A stretch of DNA of 64,000 nucleotides from Adiantum capillus-veneris (lineage: Eukaryota > Streptophyta > Polypodiopsida > Polypodiales > Pteridaceae): positions 150,117,640 to 150,181,639 of the forward strand of contig CM043955.1 of assembly GCA_014529385.2 (NCBI GenBank), read 5' to 3'. Position numbers and translations under genes: made by a program. Of this stretch, positions 25,279 through 36,397 are shown one piece after another. Position 1 is the stretch's first letter. The number at the start of each line of letters is the position of its first letter. A model generated the notes under the pieces. The model worked only from the letters and a program-made list of their open reading frames with translations. It had not been told where the DNA came from and did not search any database.

Positions 25279-25563
25279 TCATCGTAATTCCCTCTCGTGA
25301 TCCTCCTCACTGGCTTTTTCCTTTGTAGTAATAGTTTTGGTCTCCGTGGTCTGTATCGAATCTGAGTCATCCTCAGGGTCATTCATATACACGGGATCCT
25401 CTCCTGTCCCTATGTTAGTCTTTGAACTAGGTTTTGAGCTAGAAGCATTAAGGGATTTCTTTCTTCGTGTTTTCTTCTTTCTCGCTCGGCCAATGGATGC
25501 AGCATCTCTCTCTTCGAGGATGTAATTTTGCTTTTGGAGCATCGACCGTGTGAGTGCATTCAC
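25279..25563 (-). pseudogene. element B basic/acidic linker downstream of gag
   Basis: A 94-codon frame starting MNALTRSMLQKQNYILEERD, then a lysine/arginine cluster (RARKKKTRRKKS) that could bind nucleic acid or act as a nuclear signal, then an acidic stretch (YMNDPEDDSDSIQ). It lies between the last zinc knuckle and protease 1 in the same frame as protease 1. A frame change separates it from gag at about 25570. No known domain. Confidence 0.55.
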
Positions 25564-25574
25564 TGGTGCTATGT

Positions 25575-26990
25575 TTATAGTTGGTGGTGCCCATCAACAA
25601 TCTCTATTATGTTCAATGGTGTGATTTTCGGTGCGTTTGGATTGTTAGGACATTGTGCAATCAAATGATCTATGCCACAACGATTACAAGTGAGTATTGG
25701 CATTGCCAATGCACTCCCTTGACTTGTTTGCATTAGTGCAGCATTCTTTTGCATTCTAATGGGGCACTCAGCTACTCGATGTGGTCCACCACATTCGTAG
25801 CACTGAAGAGGTGGTGTCCTGGCAAAACTATTAATGTTTTGGCCTCTTGCTGCTAGCGCAGTAGCTTGATATACCGTTTTGATTTTTCCCCAATGATCTT
25901 CCATATATTACATTTGACACTCCTCAAGCATGTCGACTCCATAGGTGATACTAGAGTCTATGTCTTCTTCGCAATCTACATAAGTAGTAGATGACTCACA
26001 ACCTATTTGGTTCATAGGTGTAACTCTTGGATGAGGGGGTTGCGGTCCTAGCACTGGAGGTGGCAACGGTGTGGTTTGGACCACATTTTGGGTTCTAGGG
26101 ACCATGTGCTATAATGGCAACTGTTGCTCCATGGGTGGGGTAGGCATCAATGCAGGAACTCGAGGTGAGTCTGCCCAAGCTATAGGCGGTCTATTTTCCA
26201 TGATGCGTTTAAGCATTAGGCAATCCTTCGCTTGATGGCCATACCTACCACACGTGTTACAAGTCCCGTTAAACTTTACTCTGAAAGTAGGGCATTCACT
26301 CGTAGTATGTGGGCCCAAGCAAATTGAGCACCATTGTTGCTCCCTTCTTGGATACATATGAGTGTTTTGTGGAGCACGATTACCCCTAAGGCTTTCTTGG
26401 ATGGCCTTTGTGAGATCTGCCAAAGTCATCTCAGATATCGTTTGCTCTTTCACGATTGGCTTTATCTTCATTGGCTCATGCCGTGATGCTTGCGAGCTAC
26501 TAGACTTCGGCTCGGCAGACACTCTTTCTCCTGCAATCATTAAATTATCCTCCAATTGGATTGCATTCATGGTGACTGCTTCCCAAGTAGTGATACCTCT
26601 AATGACTAGGCCATTATAAATACTTTCATGTCGTAGTCCCCTAATGAATCTATCGAGCAATTGGTTGTTGTTGAATCGCTCATTTGGATTGCATCGAGAA
26701 TTCAAATTCTTTAGGCGACTAATGAAGTCTCTCACGGATTCACCTTCTTCTCGTTGGGCTTTCTGGAGCTGAGAGGCTACACCCCAAAGTACTCCCTCTC
26801 GTATGTATTCTTTTAAGAACAGTCTCCTAAGAGTAGAGTAGATCGTTTTCTCTTCTACTCTTAAGGTTCTATACCAATCTCCAGCCTTTCCGCTTAGGGT
26901 CATTACACTTATGTAGCTCATTGTGCTCTTCCAAGGAATCGCACACATGTTCAAAGACTTCCATATGCTTTCTAGCATCTCAGTCTCCAT
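25575..26990 (-). pseudogene. element B gag capsid and four zinc knuckles (broken)
   Basis: ATG at 26990 in the +1 frame relative to the preceding ORF. Gag capsid motifs (LSGKAGDWYRTL, RRLFLKEY, FISRLKNLNSRC, LDRFIRGLR) are followed by knuckles CSICLGPHTTSEC, CNTCGRYGHQAKDC, CYECGGPHRVAEC and CNRCGIDHLIAQC; three of the four have three rather than four residues between Cys and His. Stops at 26109-26111 and 25905-25907 are absent from element A, so they are private decay. In a live element this would be the particle core and RNA-binding protein. Confidence 0.92.
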
Positions 26991-28686
26991 TTAATTTCTG
27001 TGTGAGCTTAGCTACTTGAACTGCCTTGCTCCTAGGCTCTCTATCAGGTGCACTACGCATGTTTTCCGCAATAGAGCGACCGATAGTTTGAGAAAATGCT
27101 GCCAAATCTCCTATTTGAGCAGGTATAATGGGTGTATGTGCTCCTGGAACCACATGTGAGATGGGAGTTGGCCTTGGCCTTGGCATATGCGCGGCTCTTG
27201 GGTCCCAAATTTCGTATGGTGGTGTACCAGACGGTGGTCCAAAGTTTACAGGCGTGGCCCTAGGCATAGGGGGTGCTTGATATGGAATGTTATTATTAAA
27301 TGGCATGGCTCCACTTGTATAAGAGCTTGGATAATTCCATTGTGGATTGTAAGCTCTTGGAATAATCGGAGGTGTAGGAGCTACATGAGGCTGAGGTACG
27401 ACAGGTGCACATGATTGATAGATACATGTAGGTATAGTTGGGGGCACTGTGCTACTAGGCATCTGCGCAGTCTTAACAAATGAACTCCATGGTGTACTTC
27501 TTGTCATGCTCACCACTGGGATATGCATGGTAGCCGTAGTGTCATTAAGAGAAAGATGAGCTAGATCTGGGAAGGTAAAGCTGCCACTTGTGGGCTCAGA
27601 TTGTACTGAGGCTCCTGGCGAAACAACATATGGAGGATCAATGGGGCTCACTGAGGGAGTCTCCATTCGTGACAGGGTTGGTTGGTTGGCCTTTCCCGTA
27701 TCCAAGAATCTCATTAGGCCTGTTGAAGGCATGTTGATCCCTGTGTTCTGTCTTTCTAACTCGTCAATCCTATGGAGGACATCACAGACTTTCTGTTGTT
27801 GCTCATCTATGCTAGTAGCACCCGATGTGGATTGTAGAACATCTAACCAACCCACATGATAGGTGTGTCCTGTGTACCGATCAGTTAAAGCTTCTGCTTA
27901 TAGGTCATACTCCCAATTTTCGTTTAGGAATATCCCATCTAGGCCTAGCGTGCTGGAGGTTTCCCTTGAAGTGGAAGCATTATTGCTCCCCATAGCTTGC
28001 CCCTCCGTGACTGCTACCTTGGGAGCACTCGGTTGCTCGGCTGGCATGATTGTTGTCATAGGAGCCTTTGCTTTTAGGGCTCGACTTTGTTCTAGCCTTC
28101 GTAGGTTCTCAATTTCCCTCTCCCTTGTTGCTTGCATATAGCGTTCGATCTCTTGTACTTCGGCAAGACTCCTACCATCGGGTAGTAAAACCTCAGAGGG
28201 AGATAGTCCTAAAGGATCAGGAGGTGCAGGGGATGGAACATTCACATGCACACTCTCAAGAAGCATAGGGTCCATTTTAGGCATGAATGACGAATTTACT
28301 TCCCCACTCCCTTCATTTATTTCATTAACCGCATGTTCAGAGCGAGTAGCTCTACTAAGGGTCTCTTTTAAGCGGCTAAACACACTGGACCCGGGCCGTG
28401 GGCCCATGGCATGCATGTCTTGACTTGAACTATCAGGGTTTGGTGTAGGATACCCCTCCATGACTTTGTAGTCAGAGGAAGAATCACTAGATGCGATATG
28501 AGGATCTTGGGTCGCGCTACCTTGAGTCCCGGCCGAAGGTCCAGAACCTAGGGTGGAGGAATAATGGGTGCCCGCGTAAATGGAGGCACTACCAATATGC
28601 TCATGCTCTAACACTCGTCCAGAGCATAGGTTCATATGAATTGGATCCCCTAGAAGTGTCAGTGAGGGCCCGTGAAGGCTCCTCAC
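26980..28686 (-). pseudogene. element B proline-rich ORF upstream of gag (one stop)
   Basis: Same protein as the 605-aa ORF of element A, but interrupted by TAA at 27898-27900 where A has a glutamine codon; the frame continues to 26980. It ends 11 bases after the gag ATG at 26990, so the two frames overlap. The opening triplet is GTG within CTAGGTGAGG, and the first ATG is at about 28635. The long Pro/Thr-rich half (APTPPIIPRAYNPQWNYPSS) suggests a disordered region. Function unknown. Confidence 0.82.
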
Positions 28687-29670
28687 CTAGTAATTTTGGG
28701 TGTTTTGCAACCCAAGTCTTTTCTTATTTTTTGATTTTTTGGTCCTTTTTTTCTGACCCAGCTATAGAATAGAACGTATGATAGCTCAAAATGAGCGTTT
28801 CGGTCAGAGGGACGTGCCGTGCTTTACAGCCCTCCGTTTGGTCACTTTATGCCCTCGGAATCCCTAAAACCATCAATTTCTAGTAGGGAACTAGGCCCGA
28901 ATTAGAAAGTCTAAGGGTGCAAGTGGGAAGAGAAGGGAGGAGAGTGGAGGACTTGCCCCACATGCTCTCATTCCCTCTTGAGGGGGTAGGGTATATATAT
29001 AAGAGTGAGTCTAGTATATATCATAAGATTGAGGAGTGAGGCCTGAGCCTGGGCTTGGGCTTTGGGAAACAATCGCGATCAAAATTTTAGTGTAGCCCCC
29101 CAATCACTCACGCTTAAATATTTTCGGGTTTTTTTTTTTTTTTTTGGGGGGGCGACGACCGCGCGCGGATTTGGTGACCCTTTCTTGGCCACACACACTC
29201 TCACCTACCTAACTTCCCAATCAACAGCTCACAGACAGCTCACTACCTTATCTACTTAGTAACAGTGCTGCTAACCACTAAGTAATCTACTAACTAATCT
29301 GTTAACTGCTTGCTGACAGTGACCTAACTGTCCACCTACTTCCTCTCTCACTACCTGCTGTGCAAACACTGTGTGCAACCAAACCTTGACAGAAAACTGT
29401 GTACAGAACTGTGTGCAAACAGAAATTGCTAACTGCCTTCCTACTTATTTATTCACTGCAACCAACCTAACGACTACTAATTGTGCAAAGACTGTGTGCA
29501 AACAGAAAACACAACATTATGCAGAAATCACAGAACTTGCAGACAACACAGAAATTAACAACATACAGAAAAACAACTCATTCCTCTTCCTCTTCCTCTT
29601 CCTCTTCCTTCCTACTACAAACAACTCATAGGAGAAGCACAAAGTGCCTCTTGGGCTTAGTGCAGGGCGA
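28687..29670 (-). other. element B 5' leader, 984 bp
   Basis: Non-coding. It holds a T-run near 29129-29145, several copies of a CTGTGTGCAAACAGAAA motif near 29370-29510, and a TTCCTC run near 29580-29610 that is purine-rich on the element strand. Element A has lost about 360 bp here. The 3' edge CTAG/GTGAGG fits a splice donor at 28687/28686. Confidence 0.75.
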
Positions 29671-29689
29671 TTCCCCGACAGCGGCGCCA
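29671..29689 (-). other. element B primer binding site, tRNA-Asp type
   Basis: Minus strand TGGCGCCGCTGTCGGGGAA, four bases after the LTR. It is close to the tRNA-Asp site used by many plant Ty3 elements. Confidence 0.9.
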
Positions 29690-29693
29690 AAAA

Positions 29694-30279
29694 TGTGCGC
29701 TCCTTGCCGCACTATCAAAGCAAGGGACTTGCCGTTACACCGTGTGCGAGCCATAGACGGCTCCAAGCACACAACTAGCTTAACTAGTAAGCTCAAAAGA
29801 GGGCAATGGTGTGTCACTCACCGTTTTATGCTCCTGCCGTGGAGGATTCCTTGCCGCGAAGAAGAAGGAGACGCCGCTACGTCGTGCTCAACCGCTTCAC
29901 CGCCGTCGTGCCGCCGCAATGCTCGATCGCACTCACTCTCTCTCTCTCTCACACACACACACACATACACACACACAAGGAGGTGAAGAAGAAGAAGATG
30001 GAGATGGAGATGGAGCAAGAGCACTCTTCTATTGCACAAATGAGAGAATAAGTGAATTTTAGGTTTAGTTGGCTTTTATATGAGCTCACCCCATTCACAC
30101 TTGGGCGCCCATGCTTAGCCAACTAGTCCCTTGAATGTCCCAGTTAGAGTGCGCCTCTCATCGGCGATCACTCTTACCCTTTTCCTATTGGTCCGACAAG
30201 CCCGGTACCTGACTCTACCAAATACATAATACACGTCCGTCGTAGGTGATGGGGTTTCCGTGAGCCGTGAGGGTTAACA
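29694..30279 (-). repeat. 5' LTR of element B (586 bp)
   Basis: Minus-strand ends TGTTAACCC and GCGCACA. The (CT)n/(CA)n block at about 29936-29977 is short. It is otherwise close to the 3' LTR at 15873 and the element A LTR at 7803. Confidence 0.95.
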
Positions 30280-30284
30280 GCAAG
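30280..30284. repeat. target-site duplication of element B, right copy (GCAAG)
   Basis: Matches 15868-15872 exactly. Confidence 0.95.
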
Positions 30285-30314
30285 TGCAAGTAGATGCAAT
30301 CCATGAGAGGGAGA

Positions 30315-30369
<55 letters not shown>
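30285..30369 (-). repeat. LTR-G remnant and (GA)n right of element B
   Basis: AGATGCAATCCATGAGAGGG, as at 10872, followed by about 50 bp of (AG)n. The coding remnant of copia F1 begins at once after the tract. So the LTR-G piece and F1 meet at a microsatellite. Confidence 0.6.
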
Positions 30370-30372
<3 letters not shown>

Positions 30373-30837
30373 GTGTCCACAAAAGAATTTTTTTAATGTT
30401 GGGTAGTTCATGCATATTACGGTTGATTAAGAGGCAACCTATTGTGATCCCTTCTGAGACTAAGTATAGGGCATTCTTCATAGCTACAATTGAGTGTGTA
30501 TGGATCAGATGCATTATGGCTGATTTGAGTGTTGGATAGGACACTGCCAACATTGATAGCTAGAGCGCATTGAGAGTTGTGCTCGCACAAAGCATGTTGA
30601 GGTGCATTATCACTATGTCAAGGAGAGACTCTTAGCATGAGAAATTATCTTGTCTTATCAACACAGGACAACCTTGCAGATCTTCCACAGAGGCATTTCC
30701 TCGTAGAAGTTTGAATCTTTTCACAAAGCTTTGGGTGGATCTTCTTCTCTTTGTGGATTGATCATGTACTTAGGGCATTGTTCTTCATGTACACTATGTG
30801 CCAGCTCTTGTTCATCGCATCACTCTCAGGGAGGATT
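30370..30837 (+). pseudogene. copia F1: RNase H end fragment
   Basis: Broken frames read VHKRIFLMLGSSCILRLIKR and ATIECVWIRCIMADL, matching GFCFMLGSSCISWLSKKR and ATVECVWLTCLMADL in F2. This is the C-terminal RNase H of a copia element with everything upstream replaced by the (GA)n tract. Too many changes for function. Confidence 0.8.
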
Positions 30838-31054
30838 TGTTACCATGTATGTGGTAGTGATGCGTGTGAACACACTTACACAAGTTTTCCCTCACTAGGA
30901 GGTTTTTTCCTCCATGCATTGTATATGTGCCCATCGCCTTAGGACTATCTTATCTTTCTATTTGTGCACTAAGCAATACACTTCCTATTCTGTGCCTTGA
31001 GCTTCTTCATCTTCTCGAAGCTGTGTGTGCATCCCTGCAACCCTAAGTCCAAGA
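30838..31054 (+). repeat. LTR of copia F1 (217 bp)
   Basis: Begins TGTTACCATGTATGTGGTAG after CAGGGAGGAT (a decayed polypurine tract) and ends CCAAGA. It aligns along its length with the LTR at 32115-32339, which ends CCAACA. Confidence 0.8.
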
Positions 31055-32039
31055 GTGGATGATTTAAGATGCTTTTCTTGGGCATATTTTCTCAAGCACA
31101 AGGAAAAGGCCTTTGATATTTTCAATAGTTGGTGTATACTTGTGGCAAACTAATCATGCAAGCAGTTCAAGATTATTCATGCATAGTAGTGGTGAGTTCA
31201 AATCCAATGGACAAGCTCCATTTCCTCTCTTGCAACCAAAGCAAGGTTACATAGAGACATTGCTATGTAAGTTTGGACTTGAGTATTGCAAACCTATTGC
31301 CACTCCCATGGAAACAGGTTTGAAGTTGAGTCTACATGATGCTGGCGATCCTACTGATGTCACTCTTTACCAAACTGCTGTTGGCTGCCTCATTTATGTA
31401 TGCAACACGAGGCCAGATATTTAGTTTGCAGTCTCACAGGTCAGCAGATTTATGCATAGCCCAGGGTCTAAGCATTCGCAGGCTGTCAAGAGTATTTTCC
31501 GCTACCTTAGTGGCACTTTACATCTTGGCTTGTTTTATCCCAAGGGGGGATCATTGCCGCCAGACTTACATGCTTTTTCGGACCCAGATTGGGCTGGATG
31601 TTTTGACACGCGAGTGTCCACAAGTGGTTTTTGTTTCATGCTTGGCAGTTCATGTATATCATGGTTGAGCAAGAAGCGACCTACTGTGGCCACTTCGAGT
31701 TGTGAGGCTGAGTACAGGGAAGCCTTCACAGCTACGGTTGAGTGTGTATGGCTCACATGCCTTATGGCTGATTTGGGTGTTGGACAGGACATTGCCAACA
31801 TTATCTACACTAATAGTTAGAGCGCATTGGCAGTTGCGAGGAACCCAATTTTTCATGCTCGCACAAAGCACATTGAGGTGAATTACCACTATGTCAAGGA
31901 GAGGCTCTCAGCAGGAGAGATCAGCTTGGCTTATGTGGCAACACGGGACAACCTTGAAGATCTTTTCACAAAGGCATTGTCTCGTGAGAAGCTTGAAGCT
32001 TTCCGCAAAGCTTTGGGTTTACTCCCCTTTGTGGACTGA
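31055..32039 (+). pseudogene. copia F2: integrase scrap, RT end and RNase H
   Basis: A scrap of integrase (WAYFLKHKEKAFDIF) at 31080 jumps, by deletion, to the end of RT (GYIETLLCKFG, CKPIATPMETGLKLS, YQTAVGCLIYVCNTRPDI) and then a nearly full RNase H (FSDPDWAGC, VATSSCEAEYREA, ending EDLFTKALS). Single stops are at 31422-31424 (TAG) and near 31818 (TAG). No PBS follows the F1 LTR, so F2 did not start there. The arrangement is RNase H - LTR - deleted interior - LTR, as produced by recombination between two copies. Confidence 0.85.
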
Positions 32040-32114
32040 TCCTGTCCTCAAGGCATGACACTTCCCTTTACTCATGTGCCAGCTCTCATTCACCGCATCA
32101 CTCCAGGGGGGATT

Positions 32115-32339
32115 TGTTACCATATACATGTGGTAGTGATGTGTGTGAACACACTAGGACCGCCGGGGCATTTTTTCCCTCTTTAGGAGGTTTTTTCCCC
32201 CGTGCATTGTATATACGCCCATCACTCTAGGGCTATTGATCTTTCCATTGCACACTAAGTAATACTCTCTATTGTGTGCCTTGAGCTTCCTTCGTCTTCC
32301 CCAAGCTGTGTGTGTTTCTCTGCGACCCTAATTCCAACA
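32115..32339 (+). repeat. 3' LTR of copia F2 (225 bp)
   Basis: Follows the polypurine tract CAGGGGGGATT and runs from TGTTACCATATACATG to CCAACA. The inverted ends TGTT/AACA are normal for copia. Confidence 0.88.
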
Positions 32340-33040
32340 TCTTGATGTATTTACGGTCAGGTAAATTTTATCAAAGTAGAAACCCTAGTATTAGAGACCA
32401 ATCAAGTCATATTTCAATCGAGGGTAGTGTCAATCAAGGAACCATACCCACCTTAGAGCCAATCTTGGAGGAAAGTCTTTCTGATACTTCTTTGGAGAGA
32501 TCATACACCTATATGGATAAGGAATCCAAAAGTGTGAATTTCAAATAAGAAACCAAAATGGAAGCAAGACTATCACAACATGCACCAAACCTGAAACTAT
32601 GGGCTTAAGCTTGTAGTGCCCGTAGATTACAGTGGCGAATCATATTTTGACAAAGAGGGAAACATGTGTATAGTTGAGCTTAATCCTTTTATTGTAGACA
32701 AGTGGAGATTAATAGGCATGAAAGAAAAGGTTGACGTAGAGCCTGAGGAGAAGCCACCGAAGCTGGACATTCCAAATTCCAAGCTTAGACGAGTAAATGT
32801 AGCTACACATATCAACACCAAAAACACGCATGTGGAATTATATAAGTATGATAACGGAGAGTAAATGCTCTACTATAGATGTGAGGAGCCCAAAGTGAGG
32901 GAGTTAATGGAGCAAAAATGCTTGTACGTATTTACATTTGAGGTTGAGAGAGATATGCAAATAATCATGTTAGACAAGTATGGACCATGGTTGAAAGTAT
33001 TCAACAGTGAGCCATAATGAGCTCGAGGGATATACGTACT
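32340..33040 (+). pseudogene. Ty3 element D1, N-terminal gag part (left of element C)
   Basis: Broken frames read LRSGKFYQSRNPSIRDQSSH and, from 32616, a domain with SYFDKEGNMCIVELNPFIVD, then after a stop YRCEEPKVRELM, LYVFTFEVERD and MLDKYGPWLKVF. The last blocks match the N-terminal gag ORF of element C (NLYRCSDPYLEEI, LYVYTYGVDYQ, VDKYGREYRVV). It is therefore an old relative of C on the opposite strand, into which C inserted at 33040. Coding continues at 49767 with YVL/WGPTP. Confidence 0.8.
33036..33040. repeat. target-site duplication of element C, left copy (GTACT)
   Basis: GTACT before the LTR start and again at 49762-49766 after the other LTR. Five bases, exact match. Confidence 0.95.
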
Positions 33041-33997
33041 TGTTGCGGGAGTGACTCACACACCCATGAAGTGCATGTAAACACTACCTAGATTGACATT
33101 ATGTCAATCGAGGACACAGATGACACGATAGGCACACGGAGGAAATCTCTTTAGCTTGTCAGGCTAAGACCATCCTACACATACAACACTCTGGAAGGCC
33201 AACTAAACCACAATCAAGAACCTCATTGCTCTCAACTACACCACCTAGCCACATACACACATACGGAAGGTAACTCACCTAATCATGCCAGATTCGTACG
33301 AAACTTAAGGAACACCATCCCCTCACTGGGATACACCTGTCCCTAAGCTTCTACACTCAAAACCCTCACTCTAAACCCATCTGCGAAAAACGCGTAGGAT
33401 GACAGAGCAAAATTTTGAAAGTGCCCAAAACTGAAATTTATGAGTACCTATGCGTAGCTTATGTCGCCACGATTCTATAGACTACTAGCACGCAGAAAAC
33501 AGACATCGTTTGATACACTTACGACCACAAATAGCTCGTAGATGCGTCGACGTGTGCGCTTCGTCTCGCATGGAATGCTTGGCGTTGTCGCGTAGCTCTC
33601 CTCGAGCCTACAGCAATGGTGCAGTCGGATCTCCAATGTGTTGAGCGAGCTGGGCGTAGCAAGAGGATAAAGCTCACGCTCACTCTCTTTCTCTCTCACA
33701 CACAGTAGACGGCAGCGCTAAAGTTTTGATTATGATTAAAGTCTCTCTTTACAAAATGACCTAGGTACCTTATATACTAAGGCTACCTTAGGTTTAACCA
33801 AAAATGGGGTTGAAAGGGTCAAACGGCTTTGTATTTACAATCTCGAAGTGCCATTGCACCCCGGCTTCTGAAACTAGAATAACTACTCATTACAAATGAC
33901 GTTTATAGCCATAATCTGCAGCATTTCATAACTCGCAAAAGATAAGAATTTGGTACGAAACTTGAGTTATGTTGTGTTGTTGACCCAGCGGTCAACA
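33041..33997 (-). repeat. 3' LTR of element C (957 bp)
   Basis: Minus strand TGTTGACCGCT to CTCCCGCAACA at its ends; same length as the 5' LTR. It contains one half of the leader palindrome (ACGCGTAGGAT) near 33390 and a short CTCTC run near 33686. Confidence 0.95.
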
Positions 33998-34012
33998 CTC
34001 CCCCCTTCCGCG
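33998..34012 (-). other. polypurine tract of element C
   Basis: Minus strand CGCGGAAGGGGGGAG touches the 3' LTR and gives the element's orientation. Confidence 0.92.
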
Positions 34013-35720
34013 TTTATGTTGTCCCCGACATGACCTGATTGTCGATGGCGATGTGGTCTTTGCTGTCGTTTTGGATTCATCTGTTGCACCGCTTGTAACT
34101 TTGTCGAGCCACAACAAGAACTATGATCCATTAGAGAGGACATCTATCATCATAACCATTCATCTTTTGAGATCCTCTGATTACTTTTATGTCTGCTCTT
34201 CTTCATTGGGGACTTCTTTGTTCCTGTGCAATCATGTTGTTAGTGTTGTCTGCAGCTTTGTCATTGTAGGCTATTCTTCGACTCGCCATTGAGGAGAAGT
34301 ATGCTATGATCTTAAATTGGTGCTTGAATTCATTTGTCAATTGATTTGAGTAGCATTTTCTTATTGTTGATGTAGAAGGAATATGTACAAGAGGATGGTG
34401 ATAGGTGTCTTTAGATTAGGGTCTAAAACCTGGATGACCAAAGGGCAAAAACCCGGTGGGAAAAAAAATGCCTTTGGTATACGCTCTTATTGGATTTGAG
34501 CAGTTGAACGTGAAGTAGATGTTCATGAAAGGTGAGTGCTTGGGTGAAACACGGAAAGAGTGCCTGATGCAAGTGCCAATTATGGGACACTCTATATGCA
34601 TATGAGAAATTTGTCACCAAAAGCATGCAATGTGAAAGAAGGAGATGATGGGTGTTTCGAGGAATAAATGTAGCACATGTGACATCAAAAGATGTCTCAA
34701 TAGCTTCCACCTTTATAAGAAGGGTTGTCAATGTAGAAGTTTCTCCACTCATATCTCACTGTGCTCAGTACGTGAGTGTCTTTTGGACCTTCTCCTTCAC
34801 TTCACCAGACTTAAGTACTTAGACTTCAACTCTTTTGCTCACCTATACCAGCATGAGCGACACAACGTAAATATGCTCAACTCTTCCAGCTTGAGCAGTA
34901 CCTAGAATAGCTAAGATGCTTAGACCACAGAGAATATTACTTGAAGCTTTGGGACTAACACCTCACTCATTTTGTGGCTTAGCTACTCGACTCTGACTTT
35001 TATGACTTGTCGGTTGCCTGTTGACACTGCTTTGTGACAAGTTCTTCGGCTATTGTAGTGGCTGCTAAGACATACTTCGTGAAGTTTCATCGTTTCCCTG
35101 TACCTTCTTCTCTTTGTAGTGCTCAGGCCTCTCATCAGTCTTTTCTTCATGTGGATTATGGATTTTTTATTTTTTCTTAATAATAAACAAAGAAAATCTA
35201 AAAAAAAACTTAACAAAAGAAAAATCATTCAAATAGAAATCTAAATGCTATGTACACTATACACATGTCCCTAGGGGCTCATATATGGATTTTGTCCCCA
35301 TACTCCTCTGTAACACTACTATGAGGGCATATACTCTAAATTTCATCAAAAAATTATCACAATAAAACGCAAAAATTCAATGCATCTCACAAAACATTGC
35401 CCTCTAATAGTCATAATGTTAGGTCCACATTCAGAATGCCTCCCCCCTTCCTATTTGGAGTCATCCTTTACAAGACAGGGTACGCAAAGGGTATGTGTTT
35501 TGCTTGGGCAATTAAAAGTTGTGCCTATGCAGGCCTTGTAATGTAGCCCTATTATGCATACACAGTCAATGCATGGAAAAGATTTATGTTGTGCAAGATG
35601 TGGGTATAAGCAATTTGCTTATTGGCATTTGTTGGCGAGGCTTCCTATTCTAAGCAATGTAATGGTCTTTGATGTAATGGTCTTTGAAGCTCCTGTATCG
35701 TTGCTTGATTGAAGCGACTT
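34013..35720 (-). other. element C non-coding 3' region, 1.7 kb
   Basis: The place where RT, RNase H and integrase would be expected holds only short frames without motifs on either strand. This is the basis for calling C non-autonomous. Confidence 0.8.
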
Positions 35721-35728
35721 GCTCTCTT

Positions 35729-36397
35729 CTAACTGTACTGTAATCGTAGGAAGAATTGTAAGAATTCAAGCGGCGATGCACTGACAACAGTTTTGTTGTT
35801 CTTCTTTGGGACCCATTTCTTTGCGATTATTGGTTGTTTTGTTGCTGACGCTCGTTTGGGAACCCATACTTGCTCGTGCTTCGTTTGTGTTTGAAGAGAC
35901 TTCTTTGGGATCCACCTTTTTGTTGTGTGAGTCGACAGTGGTCTTTGCTTCAGCCCTTGTACGCTTGGTTGGGGACGGGATTTAGGCTTTGAAAGTTGAT
36001 ACTGTGGTTGTTTTGGAATCCAAATGAATTCCTGACTTTTTTGTGCTTGAATCAACTTCGTTGGAGTTGTGAAAGCTTGCAATTTTGTGATATTCTTACC
36101 CGTTCATGCACGCTTTCCTTGTTTTTGTTTTGGTGTTGGATCTTGTGATTTGTCATTAGAGATCTTTGTCTTCTTGATCCATATCTGTTTTTGGCCAATC
36201 TGGCTCTTTGGTATCCAGATTTGTCGAGCTTTTTGGCTTTGACTTGTTGTCCTATTCTTTTGACCTGTCATGGTTGTTGCTGAAGGGGTTGGTGATAGTG
36301 ATGGCCTGAGTTGATGATAGGGGATGTCGTAAGATTCATCACTATCGCTACTATCCTCAGCAAGGTTGACTTCTTGTACTTTCCCTTGATTTTTTGG
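35729..36397 (-). pseudogene. element C W[IV]PK repeat tail
   Basis: Frames on the minus strand carry repeated W-[IV]-P-K words: IWIPK and IWIKK near 36190-36220, then in the 117-codon frame IWIPK, RWIPK, VWVPK and KWVPK near 36015, 35905, 35862 and 35810, separated by Lys/Gln/Ser/Pro-rich spacers of about 15-30 residues. One more (KWIPK) is in the preceding protease frame near 36590. A stop near 36100 separates the two frames. The spacers look disordered. The same words occur after protease 2 of element B. Role unknown; possibly nucleic-acid binding or a partner-docking motif. Confidence 0.65.

Noticed and set aside
30838-31054. F1 LTR as the 5' LTR of F2
   Set aside because: No primer binding site follows it and the next readable sequence is mid-integrase, so a simple intact element is not supported.
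34423-34752. 109-codon minus frame in the element C 3' region
   Set aside because: No motif, low-complexity hydrophobic text, and lies in the non-coding region before the 3' LTR.
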